Origin: Staphylococcus sp.
GTDB taxonomy: Bacteria; Bacteroidota; Bacteroidia; Bacteroidales; Muribaculaceae
Length of the DNA stretch: 64,000 bases
Assembly: GCA_023665865.1 (NCBI GenBank)
Contig: JAMPDC010000001.1
Coordinates: 2,240,021-2,304,020, forward strand
Reading direction: 5' to 3'
The notes beneath the pieces are model-generated. The model saw only the letters and a list, made by a program, of their open reading frames with translations, was not told the DNA's origin and did not search any database. Below, piece after piece: positions 46,081-55,500 of this stretch; position 1 is the first letter of the stretch; the number at the start of each line of letters is the position of its first letter. A program made the position numbers and the translations under genes.

Positions 46081-46580
46081 AAGGCAACATGTATAAAAGT
46101 ATTATAATCAAGCAATTCAACATGAGGCAAAGCACTGAGAATATTATATAATTCATTATGCTTACCGAAAGGAGCAACTATATCAGCAGCACGACCATAC
46201 AAATGGTAACTGTTAGACGCACCACCAACAAGACGATTGAGAGCCTGAGAACGATAACCGGAGGTAACAATTATAGGGCCACCAATCTTTAAACGAGCAG
46301 GCTCAAGAACTTTAGAACAAAGATTTAGTAAGTTGTTGTAAATATTCTGATTAGGCGAAAGAGTCAGATTATTTTTAACAGCAGTAGGAGAAGCCAAGAA
46401 CTCATCAAGATTAAAATGATCTGTAAGACAGTTAGGCTTAGAATCGGAAAGGGATTCAAGGACATTAATAACTTCATCAAAAACAGAAGACGAGTCAGAA
46501 CTATAAGGATTAGTTATAGCAGAATTAAGAAGCGTTATACAACGACGTAACGCAAAACGTTCAGTATTAGTCAAGCTCAT
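46077..46580 (-). CDS. M15-family murein peptidase (putative endolysin)
   Basis: The 167-residue protein carries the zinc DD-peptidase pattern of Peptidase_M15_3. It has IVTSGYRSQALNRLVGG (about 104-120), then YHLYGRAADIVAP with zinc ligands His126 and Asp133, and the third ligand His164 in TFIHVAL at the very C-terminus. The N-terminal 90 residues are helical and unassigned. There is no signal peptide. Peptidoglycan cleavage at release or entry is the natural role. It begins inside the end of the 75-residue gene (14-base overlap) and is followed by the smalltalk-like peptide. Confidence 0.85.
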   Translation of the reverse strand: MSLTNTERFALRRCITLLNSAITNPYSSDSSSVFDEVINVLESLSDSKPNCLTDHFNLDEFLASPTAVKNNLTLSPNQNIYNNLLNLCSKVLEPARLKIGGPIIVTSGYRSQALNRLVGGASNSYHLYGRAADIVAPFGKHNELYNILSALPHVELLDYNTFIHVAL

Positions 46581-46794
46581 TGCGACGCAAAATTAAATCC
46601 GCTTTAAGGTTATAGGCAGCACCTATCGCACGGAGACGGTTAGAAATTGATGAAGAAGTAAGAGCACATGAATAATCGTTAATCAAACGAAGCTGAGAAG
46701 CAATAAAAGCATCCAAGTTACGTTGAAAACGATAAGGATTAGCACAAAAACACTCATGAAGAGTGCGAGGGGGATTAGACTTATTTTTTGCCAT
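46567..46794 (-). CDS. Hypothetical phage protein (75 residues)
   Basis: This is the first gene of the phage transcript. The 75-residue product is basic and helical (LDAFIASQLRLINDY and RLRAIGAAYNLKADLILRR) with two cysteines near residue 16. I do not recognise it. It lies about 25 bases downstream of the promoter at attR and overlaps the peptidase gene by 14 bases, which argues for a real gene expressed with it. Confidence 0.6.
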   Translation of the reverse strand: MAKNKSNPPRTLHECFCANPYRFQRNLDAFIASQLRLINDYSCALTSSSISNRLRAIGAAYNLKADLILRRNELD

Positions 46795-46819
46795 AAAACA
46801 TAAAATTAAAGTTACAGCG

Positions 46820-46851
46820 CAAAATTAGCCCATAATCACGATTATGTTAAA
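46820..46851 (-). promoter_or_regulatory. Phage promoter straddling attR
   Basis: On the minus strand TAATTTTG (46,820-46,827) is a perfect -7 element inside the phage. The base block 20 bases upstream is TTTA (46,848-46,851) in the chromosomal arm of attR. In the excised circle the same position would read CTAA. The spacing and the 20-25 base leader to the first phage gene support it. Confidence 0.5.
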
Positions 46852-46852
46852 T
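46825..46852 (+). other. attR: attR: dif-like site at the right provirus end
   Basis: The left arm is TTAGCCCATAA and the spacer TCACGA. The right arm TTATGTTAAAT is identical to the XerD arm of E. coli dif. The right arm should be the chromosomal half and the left arm phage-derived. Joining the attL left arm to this right arm rebuilds a standard 28-bp dif, so this is probably the host dif locus near the replication terminus. Confidence 0.8.
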
Positions 46853-47066
46853 AGCCTCTCGAGCTTGTTCTATAGACTCTCCTAAAATTGGTATTTTCAT
46901 TCTTCCCTCTTCCCACATCCCTTTGGTGTGCTTGACACCAAACACAAATTCTATGATATTTATACATAATTCCAAACGCTGATGAAAATATGCGAATCTC
47001 AATGGGTTTATAATCGAGATTATTTTTCAATTTGCAGGAGTCGCACTTCTCCGTGGTCATACACAC
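46842..47066 (-). CDS. Possible 74-residue zinc-ribbon-like protein
   Basis: A GTG-started frame 13 bases after topB encodes a 74-residue basic product with two cysteine pairs (EKCDSCKLK and RICVWCQAHQ), which could bind zinc. Its stop codon is formed inside the XerD arm of attR. No known family is recognised. The distance from topB suits an operon, but the weak start and the end inside dif leave it doubtful. Confidence 0.3.
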   Translation of the reverse strand: MCMTTEKCDSCKLKNNLDYKPIEIRIFSSAFGIMYKYHRICVWCQAHQRDVGRGKNENTNFRRVYRTSSRGYLT

Positions 47067-47079
47067 GTTTAGCTCACGG

Positions 47080-49134
47080 CTATTTTTTACTTAACTGTTT
47101 CTTGAGCTTAGCCGGTGTCAGGGATTCAGGATATTCTGTAAAATTCAAGCGTAAGGTACATCCTTCCCTGAAGCGGCTACAACCAAACGCTGTTCTGCCC
47201 TTCAGTATATGCCCCTGCTTACACAACGGACACTCTACCTGCTCAAATTTTGTGGTTCTCGGAGCGCGAGGTTTGGTGGGACCTTGCGGCTTCACAAGTG
47301 AGCCGTTAGCATCACCGGATTTTTTCGGAGCGGAGTCTCCAACAAAAATCTTAGCATGCGAATTGTCGCTCAAGACATTTATAACAATCTGATTTATAAG
47401 TATTTTAAGCTCTTGGATAAACTCCGAGGCCGAATACTCTCCACGTTCAATACGGCGCAACTTATTCTCCCACAGGCCGGTAAGCTTTGCACTCTTCAAC
47501 AACTCCTCATTAATCGAAGCAATAAGGTCGATACCGGCTTGCGATGCCATGATTGACTTGCGGTTACGATAGATATACTTCCGTTTAAATAAAGTCTCGA
47601 TAATAGCCGCACGTGTTGAAGGTCTGCCGATGCCATTCTCCTTCATTGCCTCTCTAAGTTCTTCGTCTTCAACCGTTTTACCGGCCGATTCCATTGCTCG
47701 CAAGAGAGTACCCTCGGTATAATATTTTGGAGGCTGAGTAGTACGTTTCTGCAATGATGGCTCATGGGGGCCTGACTCCCCTACTACAAAGTCCGGCAAA
47801 ATACGGTCATCAGCATTGTCGTCGGCCGGCTGTTGAACTTCATCATTATTGCTATCATACAATTTTCTCCAACCTGCATCCTCGATGACCTTACCAGTGG
47901 CTTTGAAAGCCGTCTTGCCGACTTCGCCAATCACAGTGGTGCTCATGAATATACAATCCGGATAAAACGCTGCGATAAACCGAAGGGCGATTAAATGGTA
48001 GAGCTTTCGCTCGTTGCCTATAAGTACAGAAGGTGATTGTCCCGTCGGAATAATCGCATGGTGATCCGTCACCTTAGAGTTGTCAAACACCTTCTTGCTC
48101 TTCGGGAGTTTTGACCCGAGCAAAGGCGATGTCAGAGCAGCGTATGGTGTCATATTCTGAAAAATACCCGGCACTTTCGCATAGATATCCTCCGATAGAT
48201 ATGTCGTGTCGACACGCGGATATGTCGTCACCTTTTTCTCATAAAGCGATTGGATGAGCCGCAGCGTCTCATCTGCCGTCCATCCCCACTTTTTATTACA
48301 TTCTACCTGAAGACTCGTCAAGTCAAACAATCTTGGAGGTGCCTCGCGTCCCTTTTTCTTTTGGACATCCTTGATCACCATTGGCAAAGGACGTATCTCA
48401 TTAAGAATCGCATCGGCTTCTTCCGGCGATTTAAATCGTCCGGCCGTGGCATTGAACACAGCCCCACGATAGGTCGTCTTGAGTTCCCAGTAATCCTCAG
48501 GCTTGAAATTTTCGATCTCAAAATGGCGCTGCACAATCAAAGCCAGTGTCGGAGTCTGCACACGCCCTATTGACAGCACGTTGCCGGGCGAGGAATATTT
48601 CAGAGAATAGAGTCTTGTGGCATTCATCCCGAGGATCCAATCGCCGATGGCCCGTGACAAACCTGCATGATACAGATTGTCGAATTGAGATTCCGGCTGG
48701 AGGTGAGCAAAACCTTCACGTATCGACTCGTCGGTCAGCGAAGAAATCCACAGACGCTTCACCGGACAATGGATCGAAGCCTTCTGCATGACCCATCGCT
48801 GGATCAGCTCTCCTTCCTGGCCCGCGTCGCCGCAGTTGATGACCTCGTCAGCCTCGGCTATAAGATTCTCAATCACTCGAAACTGTCGCTCGATACCTTT
48901 GTCAGGTATCACCTTGATTCCAAAACGTACGGGAAGCATGGGCAACACACCGAGAGACCACCGTTTCCATCGCTCTTCATAGTCTCCGGGTTCTTTTAAA
49001 GTACAGAGATGGCCGAAGGTCCAGGTAACTTTATAGTCCCCACCCTCGTAATATCCGTCCCGGCGATCATTGGCGCCAAGGATCTGTGCAATATCTTTAG
49101 CTACACTCGGTTTCTCGGTAATGCAGAGCTTCAT
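47080..49134 (-). CDS. topB: DNA topoisomerase III
   Basis: The 684-residue type IA topoisomerase has the Toprim opening LCITEKPSVAKDIAQILGA and NCGDAGQEGELIQRW with the acidic metal site. The ILSIGRVQTPTLALIVQRH... core follows (here VLSIGRVQTPTLALIV), then the catalytic tyrosine region TTYPRVDTTYLSEDIY. The C-terminal zinc-finger-like tail has CPLCKQGHIL and FGCSRFREGC. It decatenates DNA and resolves recombination intermediates. Similar genes occur on Bacteroidales conjugative elements, but no such element is seen here. The ATG overlaps the stop of the upstream small exported protein. Confidence 0.93.
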   Translation of the reverse strand: MKLCITEKPSVAKDIAQILGANDRRDGYYEGGDYKVTWTFGHLCTLKEPGDYEERWKRWSLGVLPMLPVRFGIKVIPDKGIERQFRVIENLIAEADEVINCGDAGQEGELIQRWVMQKASIHCPVKRLWISSLTDESIREGFAHLQPESQFDNLYHAGLSRAIGDWILGMNATRLYSLKYSSPGNVLSIGRVQTPTLALIVQRHFEIENFKPEDYWELKTTYRGAVFNATAGRFKSPEEADAILNEIRPLPMVIKDVQKKKGREAPPRLFDLTSLQVECNKKWGWTADETLRLIQSLYEKKVTTYPRVDTTYLSEDIYAKVPGIFQNMTPYAALTSPLLGSKLPKSKKVFDNSKVTDHHAIIPTGQSPSVLIGNERKLYHLIALRFIAAFYPDCIFMSTTVIGEVGKTAFKATGKVIEDAGWRKLYDSNNDEVQQPADDNADDRILPDFVVGESGPHEPSLQKRTTQPPKYYTEGTLLRAMESAGKTVEDEELREAMKENGIGRPSTRAAIIETLFKRKYIYRNRKSIMASQAGIDLIASINEELLKSAKLTGLWENKLRRIERGEYSASEFIQELKILINQIVINVLSDNSHAKIFVGDSAPKKSGDANGSLVKPQGPTKPRAPRTTKFEQVECPLCKQGHILKGRTAFGCSRFREGCTLRLNFTEYPESLTPAKLKKQLSKK

Positions 49135-49541
49135 TTGCGTTTATGTGCTGTCTGTTTCGCGGTAGTGGTCGACTGACCATGAACTGTCGTGAAAAGAAAC
49201 TGCACCTGGGACGACGGCTTCGTTGCCGGGAAATCTATCTCGACAGGAATCTCTCCATCTTCCTCCCATTGAAAATAGCGCTTATAGTCCACGCCATCAA
49301 TATCAGTGGTCTCTAAAGTGCCGCCGGCACCCACATATTTCACATCATCGATCCGATTGGATGTGTGCGGGCGTCCCTTAACTGCGCCGTAGACTCGTGT
49401 AAGATCCTGACGGTAGTCTATACTGTCGACCCGGAATGTCAGTACATTGTCTGACGACGACGCGAAGTCTTTCACGACTTTAGCTTCTCCGCCAAAGCAG
49501 AGGAGCATGCCACATGCGATACTTGTGATGATTCTTTTCAT
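49131..49541 (-). CDS. Small exported protein of unknown function
   Basis: The 136-residue product starts at the ATG at 49,541 (MKRIITSIACGMLLCFGGEA), giving a signal peptide. Residues before it in the open frame are not signal-like. The mature part is beta-rich, with VLTFRVDSIDYRQDLTRVYG and DIDGVDYKRYFQWEEDG and a basic tail. I recognise no family. The first strands describe 'binding to ligand' type DUF proteins, but this is not certain. It overlaps topB by four bases. Confidence 0.65.
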   Translation of the reverse strand: MKRIITSIACGMLLCFGGEAKVVKDFASSSDNVLTFRVDSIDYRQDLTRVYGAVKGRPHTSNRIDDVKYVGAGGTLETTDIDGVDYKRYFQWEEDGEIPVEIDFPATKPSSQVQFLFTTVHGQSTTTAKQTAHKRK

Positions 49542-49600
49542 GATGAATGTTATTGCAAAGTTAGTGAGAATTATTAATTTTAGCAAACGGTGAACCCCTG

Positions 49601-50098
49601 TCAACGTTTCGACAGATACTTTTCAAGTGTTGAGACCGAAGGGTTGACTGCTACGATTTTGCCCTGCGGATCAATCAGATAGGATGAGAATCCTTTGTCC
49701 AGACGATAGCTTGCTGAGACTTTACCTCCTTTCGCATCTGAGATATGAAATTGTGTGGCTTCATCCAGTTTATCTTTCTTGACTATTTCCTTAAACAGTT
49801 CCGGACTCTCATCCATATTGACCGACAGCAGTGAGAACGGACTGTTGTGGTTGGTATGGAGAAATCTGTCATACTCTCCCGCAGCTATTCGGGACACAGC
49901 ATTGGATGAATCCCAAAAATTCACCAATACATATTTCCCTCTGAAATCACGCAAGGAGACGTTGACTGAATCATTTGCCAACATTTCTATTTCCGGTGCC
50001 GTGTAGCCCTGCTCGGCTTTGACGACACGCTGCGAATATGCTGACACAAGAAGTATGAGAGCTATAAAAAAAGCTATGTAGCTTAATGACTTTTTCAT
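49601..50098 (-). CDS. Thioredoxin-fold (TlpA/AhpC-like) protein lacking the CxxC
   Basis: The 165-residue protein starts at the ATG at 50,098 (MKKSLSYIAFFIALILLVSA), with a signal anchor. The thioredoxin-like domain has FRGKYVLVNFWDSSNAVSR, where a TlpA would have WCxxC; here the residues are DSSN. YLIDPQGKIVAVNP closes the fold as in redoxins. Without cysteines it cannot be an ordinary thiol oxidoreductase, so it may bind a partner. The longer open frame upstream is not coding. It lies between TamL and a small exported protein. Confidence 0.78.
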   Translation of the reverse strand: MKKSLSYIAFFIALILLVSAYSQRVVKAEQGYTAPEIEMLANDSVNVSLRDFRGKYVLVNFWDSSNAVSRIAAGEYDRFLHTNHNSPFSLLSVNMDESPELFKEIVKKDKLDEATQFHISDAKGGKVSASYRLDKGFSSYLIDPQGKIVAVNPSVSTLEKYLSKR

Positions 50099-50186
50099 AA
50101 ACAAAAACATTTGAGGTTTGAATTGCCCCTTATTATTAAGACAATCCAAACCTCTAAAAGTTCTGTCACGAAGCGTTGTAGTGATA

Positions 50187-52469
50187 TCAGAACGGATAAC
50201 CGATTGCAAGATGGAAAGCAAGAGACTTCTTGAACGACTCCATGTTGTAATATCCTCTCTTCCCTGTCTCATACGGAGCATGGATGCCGATACCGAGATC
50301 TCCGCGTATGACGAGCATTGAGAGATCAAATCTGAGGCCTACTCCGGTCCCGAGAGCAAGATCCTTGAAAAACGATGAGGCTTTCAGCTGTCCGCCCGGA
50401 CGAGATGGTTCGTCTTTAAGCGTCCATACATTACCGGCATCAAGGAACACCGCACCGTGAAGCGGGCCAAGAATCGGGAATCTATATTCAGCGTTGGCTA
50501 TAAACGTAAACGTACCCGTCTGATCGAAATATCCGTTGACCTGGTCAGCCGGAGCCCGGTATGATCCGGGGCCGATCGAGCGGACTGTGAACGCTCTGAC
50601 CGAGTTTGCACCGCCACAATAGAACTGCTCGCTGTATGGCACCTGCGAAGAGTTGCCGTAAGCATAAGCGGCGCCACTACCCAGACGGCTGACAAACCAA
50701 TGATTGCCAAACAGACGGCGTCCGTAGACAATCTGGGCATAACCTTTGACAAACTGGGAGAATGGAGTCTTGAACAGTGTCTTCTCCCCTTTCTTCCCAC
50801 AGAGTTCATAGATGCCCCAGAAGATATTGCCTGCTTCCTGAAGAGTAAACTGCACATTGATCGTATTGTCTCTGTTCATCGCGCGGTCATATACGAAGCT
50901 ATAGGAAATCTGCGGGATATACTGGCTCTGGAAACTCAAAGCGATCGCAGGATTTGCATTCATGATCGAGTCAAACACCTCTGTGGTATGCTGGAGTTTG
51001 TTGTATGTGAGTTTGAAGAGCGTCAGTGTATTCGAGATATACTTTGACGACTGCCAGTCGTAAGAAATGCCAGCATTGAACTGACTGAGTTTAAAATAGT
51101 GGGGGCGATTGAGCACATCCACGCCGAGCGACAGACGGGTCCAGTTGACCTCTCTGCGTGTGCGGGGGATGAAACGAGGGGCGAGAAGACGCGGGAAGGC
51201 AAGAGTTGCGTTGAGCCCGACTTCATACGAATTGAAAACCGAGCTCTTTTTCCCGGCACCGGTCTGCCACTCGTATGCACCCGTGAGCGAGAGTGTGAGC
51301 AGTTCACCGCCTCCGAAAAGGTTGCGGTTTGTGAGGCCAAGTGATATACCGGGGCCGAGATACGAGTTGGATTTCGAGGATACATTGGCTTCAATCGAGG
51401 CCTCCAACGGACGGTCGTAGGTACATTGTATTGTCACATTAAGCAGATTGTCGTTTTTATTGACGGTATCTCTTTCGACATCAATATTGATATTGTTGAA
51501 AATACCGAGACGCGACAGTCTTGTCTGCGTCATATTCATCTGCCGCACCGAGAATGTGCGTCCTTCTCTGAACGAAATACAAGAAGGGATGAGATTCTCG
51601 CGTAAACGGCCGGGCAGATAGCGGATGAGAGTGCCCTTGCGGGTTTCAGTAGTGTCAGGAGTGCCACCGCCACGGTTACGATAGATATATGTCGTGATAT
51701 TACCTGTGCGGTAACGCGCAAGCGCTGTCGCCGGGATATTATCGGCAAGATCCAGTTTGATGGCTATGCTGCCACGGTTGATGGTACTGTCGGCAAGATA
51801 CTGCACATATTCCGGTCTGAAAAAATAATATCCACGGTTGCGCACAGCATTGGCGATATCGACACGAAGCACCGACAGTGAATCGCTCGAATATCTTGAT
51901 CCCTTCTGGAAGTATTTCGACCGCTTCGCTACGGAATCTATCAGATGATACAGATGCACCGAATCAGGGAGCAAAATGATAGAGTCGAGCAGATACGGGC
52001 GTCCAGCCTCAACCTTATAGCGTATGGAAGCCTTCTTCTTGTTTTTTTTCTGCACAAGTTCATAGGAGGTCGTGCCGCTGAAGTAACCATTGTTGTCGAG
52101 AATCTGATCGAGCATATGGATTCTCACCTCCGGACGCACATCGCTCACCAACACCGGCTGAGCCACGAGTTTATTGTAGATCCAATGCTTGAACCCTTTT
52201 GGAGGATTAGGCCAGTTGTTGTAGACCCATAGACCTAAGGGAAACGGATAGCGGACGGAGGCCGATCCAAGCAGGGCATTGTTTGGCTTGACCGAAACTG
52301 CTTCCGTCAACGACGATCGGACTCCGGCCGGAAATTTCTCATTGTCGGGAGTGGTCACCTCCACTCCTTTCAATCCTGTATATAGAATCTCATCCTGTCC
52401 GATCCTGCGCGTCGTCGAGCAGCTTGCAAGCGAGAGGCAGACCGTCAGATATACCAGCAGTTTTTTCAT
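50187..52469 (-). CDS. tamL: TamL lipoprotein: TamA-like Omp85 barrel
   Basis: The 760-residue outer-membrane protein begins with a lipoprotein signal (LSLASCS, lipid cysteine at about 17). POTRA-type repeats follow (to about 340, e.g. VEAGRPYLLDSIILLPDS). A 16-strand Omp85 barrel has the loop-6 motif NSVRAFTVRSIGPGSYRAP and a terminal strand ending in Phe. Bacteroidota carry this lipoprotein version of TamA, called TamL, paired with TamB. It helps insert or transport envelope material across the periplasm. tamB lies directly upstream on the same strand with a 46-base gap. Confidence 0.9.
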   Translation of the reverse strand: MKKLLVYLTVCLSLASCSTTRRIGQDEILYTGLKGVEVTTPDNEKFPAGVRSSLTEAVSVKPNNALLGSASVRYPFPLGLWVYNNWPNPPKGFKHWIYNKLVAQPVLVSDVRPEVRIHMLDQILDNNGYFSGTTSYELVQKKNKKKASIRYKVEAGRPYLLDSIILLPDSVHLYHLIDSVAKRSKYFQKGSRYSSDSLSVLRVDIANAVRNRGYYFFRPEYVQYLADSTINRGSIAIKLDLADNIPATALARYRTGNITTYIYRNRGGGTPDTTETRKGTLIRYLPGRLRENLIPSCISFREGRTFSVRQMNMTQTRLSRLGIFNNINIDVERDTVNKNDNLLNVTIQCTYDRPLEASIEANVSSKSNSYLGPGISLGLTNRNLFGGGELLTLSLTGAYEWQTGAGKKSSVFNSYEVGLNATLAFPRLLAPRFIPRTRREVNWTRLSLGVDVLNRPHYFKLSQFNAGISYDWQSSKYISNTLTLFKLTYNKLQHTTEVFDSIMNANPAIALSFQSQYIPQISYSFVYDRAMNRDNTINVQFTLQEAGNIFWGIYELCGKKGEKTLFKTPFSQFVKGYAQIVYGRRLFGNHWFVSRLGSGAAYAYGNSSQVPYSEQFYCGGANSVRAFTVRSIGPGSYRAPADQVNGYFDQTGTFTFIANAEYRFPILGPLHGAVFLDAGNVWTLKDEPSRPGGQLKASSFFKDLALGTGVGLRFDLSMLVIRGDLGIGIHAPYETGKRGYYNMESFKKSLAFHLAIGYPF

Positions 52470-52515
52470 ATCTTTACTGTTAATGTGAGAATTGTTACGA
52501 TTTTAGCTATCATTA

Positions 52516-55500
52516 TCAGTCTCTGCGTATGCCGAAGAGTTCCCAAAGCGTGTTGAGTTTCTTTTTCAACACAAAACCGACACCGGTCTGGGTGATTTCA
52601 CCTTCAAGGATACTCTCATACCCCGTATGACGGAAGATCTTGACATACATGGAGCCTGATTTATTGAGCATATATTCAAACGAGATATCGTTGATAAGAT
52701 TCTGGGAGAAGTTCTCGTCGGCATCGGCATCTGACGAATAGTTTCCACCGATGACGATTTTAAACCGGTCGTCGAAGAAGGTCTTGCTGACACGATAACT
52801 GTAGGAAGTCGTGGTGGAAGTCGAGCCGCCATAGGTCTTGTCATATTGATCAATACCAAATGAGATGTCCACACCGCGGATATTATTTGCAGCCCACGAG
52901 TTTAGCCTTGACGTAAGGAATGAATAGAGCTGATTGCCCGAAAGATTTGCGTTGCCCTTGGTTCCGGCACCGGAATAGACATTGTAGAGCAGCATGTTCA
53001 TAGCCTGATTGGCTCTTTGTTCGGCTGACATGGAGGCAAGTTCATTCTGGACAGTGATGTCATCGTCGGTCGAGAGATCGAAAGCGACATTCATGTTGTC
53101 GAGTGTATTGGTGACACCGAGCATCACATTGAAATTGACCAGGCGCGAGTTCTGTCCTTCTTGAGTCACATTGGCTTTGATGACATCAACCGCATGGATA
53201 TTGAGTATTGGATTCATCATGTCACCGTTAAATGCCACGTATGATCCTTCCTCAAACGAGAAGTTTTTCTCGCTCATGAATGGAGGCGTGTAGCGTACAT
53301 AACCGCTGTTGATATTGATACGGCCTGTCAGGCGTTCGCCATTGAGGGCCGACATGGTAAACATTACGTTGCCAGACGGTTGGAGATGCACCTTGTTGGA
53401 GCTACCGGCCTCAAGGTCGACATTGATGGTCGACCCCTCTTCTATGCGGAGCGCGGCCTCAAGATTGAGCGCCATGGCGGTTGAGGTAATGGAATCCGCG
53501 TTCAGCACACTCGTCGTGTCGTTGAACTGTACAAAATGCACCATATCCTCTGTCGATTGCGAGGAGAGAGTCTGTGCGGCCTGGGTCATCACATAGGTGA
53601 CATTTGTCCCGGCAAGCACCGACAGATCGGCGTTGACATTGAGCGCCTCCATATCCCCTTTGGCAGTTGCATCGATATCAAGAAACGCTTTTCCATACAC
53701 TTCTGCACCATTGCGGGCACGAGATGCGTTGACAACCTCGATATTCTTTGCCTTAAGATCCAAATCAAGTCCGAGATTTGCCAGATTGCGGGCGTTGACT
53801 GTGCCGTTGACATACAGCGGATTATCGTTGCATCCCTTGATGGCAAAGTCGTTAAATGAGACTATACCGCTGTCAACCGGAATCTTTTCCTCTGAAAATT
53901 CAAACGATGTGCCGAGCATCTTGACCTTGACAGCTGTGGTGTCAAAGTCAATAAAGCCGTTAAACACCGGATGGGCCATATTGCCGGTGATCTCCATCTG
54001 ACCGTTCAGCATACCGGAGACAGTCGCCATCCCTTGCGGAATAAAAGGATTGACAACGCGTAGCGGGAAGCGGATCATACGGAAGTCGAGCAGGAAGGGA
54101 TTGCCTGAAGTGCTGTCGTTAAGGACACCGTGGGCAGTGATAGTCTTCACGGAGTCGACCATGAGGCTTACATCGGCCATGAGTTTGCCACCATGTGAAT
54201 TGGCCACATCGACCGCAAGATCAAAATCGCCCACTCTTTCGCGTCCGTAAAAGAGATCCGACAGACCCACATCACCCTTTCCGGTAAGCACACCCTGTTC
54301 ATATCTGAACCGCATATTAGCGCTGAGATCACCCTTGACAGGTGGAGCAAATGGATTGATGGCAAGCCAATCCTGGAGATGGACTTGTGAGATCTGTACC
54401 ACCAGGTCATCGGGACGTGCATTCGGTCCGTGGCCATGCGTAAGTGAGTCTTCCCCGGCAGGATGTTCTGTGAATATCTTGACAAAACTGTTGCCACCTT
54501 GGAGCTGGAGGTCGGCTTCAAGATGCTTGTTGGTCAGGTCAAGACTGATAAAGTTGTCCTTGTTCAATGTCCAGGGTTTGTAGGCGATTGTCGGTTTGGT
54601 CGGCACAAGTTTGACAGTGACCACACTGTCGATCAAACTTGCTGATAGGCCGAGGTTGAATCCGCTTTCGCCCTTGATATTTTGCTGCTTGAGATAGGCA
54701 GCGAAACGATTGCTGCCTGCAAATCCGTTTAATGCCACATGTGCGAAATCATCAAATGTCCCCGGACGATTGTTAATGTTGGCCGTATAGACGAGATACT
54801 GGCCGTGTTGGATCGCATTAAACGAGATTGTGTCGAGTCGTGTGGTTCCTGTAGCGAAACCGTCGACAAGCATATTGAGCGATATGAGGGAATCGTTGTG
54901 CAGACCTGCCGCCACACGGTTGAAATCGATTTTTGACGACTGGCTCAGAAATTTTGCAGCCACGTTGTTCTTACCCATATTAAGAACCATATCAAAACGC
55001 GGGAAGGAGTTATGCAATCTGTCAACGTCGACCCGCATGCTGTCCATCTGAGCCGACACCTCTGTCATACCGGCCGTGAGTCCATTGACAAACGACATAA
55101 GCGATGTCCTTGAATTCAGTTTCAGCAGCATGTCACCGTTGCTTAGATCTGCGTCCAGAATCGAATCAGACGAAACGAGAGTCACATCAATCGGCTGACG
55201 TGTCACAATGTCGGCATCCGGCAGATACCATACCAGATTTGTCACTCCCGCATTTGCATTGATCGCATTAGTGGCAAGGTTATAGTTACCTTTGGTTATC
55301 AGATCTACACTTCCTCGATTGAGAGTATCAGCGAATCCAAGTGCCTGAAGATTTATATTTCTGACATTTGAATTCAAATCCCACATGATGGTATCACCGT
55401 CAAGACGTCCGTCAAACCTGACCGTAGCGTCTACATCATGGTTCATACTTTCAAGTGTTCCGGTGGCATTTCCGTCGTGTAGGGAAGTATTCAGAGCGAT

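Larger units (their letters stand above)
40702..46845 (-). mobile_element. Integrated microvirus (Microviridae, Alpavirinae-like) provirus
   Basis: This is a 6,129-bp unit bounded by direct repeats of CATAATCACGATTAT (40,702-40,716 and 46,831-46,845). All genes lie on the minus strand and include the microvirus set: VP1 major capsid, VP2 pilot, VP3 scaffold and VP4 rolling-circle replication protein. An M15 peptidase and short ORFs are added. All the main frames are open. The plus strand is conspicuously rich in A, so the coding (virion) strand is T-rich, as in other microviruses, and unlike the more GC-rich flanks. No integrase gene is present, fitting capture by host XerC/XerD at dif. Microvirus proviruses are known in Bacteroidetes; the subfamily is inferred from gene content and host. 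Confidence 0.93.

Noticed and set aside
45941-46177. 78-codon hydrophobic frame on the minus strand
   Set aside because: It overlaps the M15 gene and the 29-residue peptide in another frame. The ATGA-coupled short ORF is the better explanation of this gap.
40702-46845. tRNA-gene integration site or tyrosine integrase of the phage
   Set aside because: No tRNA-like sequence at either end and no recombinase gene inside. The ends match XerCD sites instead.
46860-46910. 17-codon frame beginning MKIPILGESIEQAREAI on the minus strand
   Set aside because: It has a fair ribosome site but stops within the dif arm after 17 codons, also in the reconstructed empty site. Probably chance.
47080-49134. topB as a sign of a conjugative element
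   Set aside because: No transfer, relaxase or integrase genes are nearby, and the neighbours are housekeeping envelope genes.
49601-50329. N-terminal 77-codon extension of the thioredoxin-like gene
   Set aside because: It overlaps the end of tamL and would bury the signal anchor. The ATG at 50,098 is preferred.
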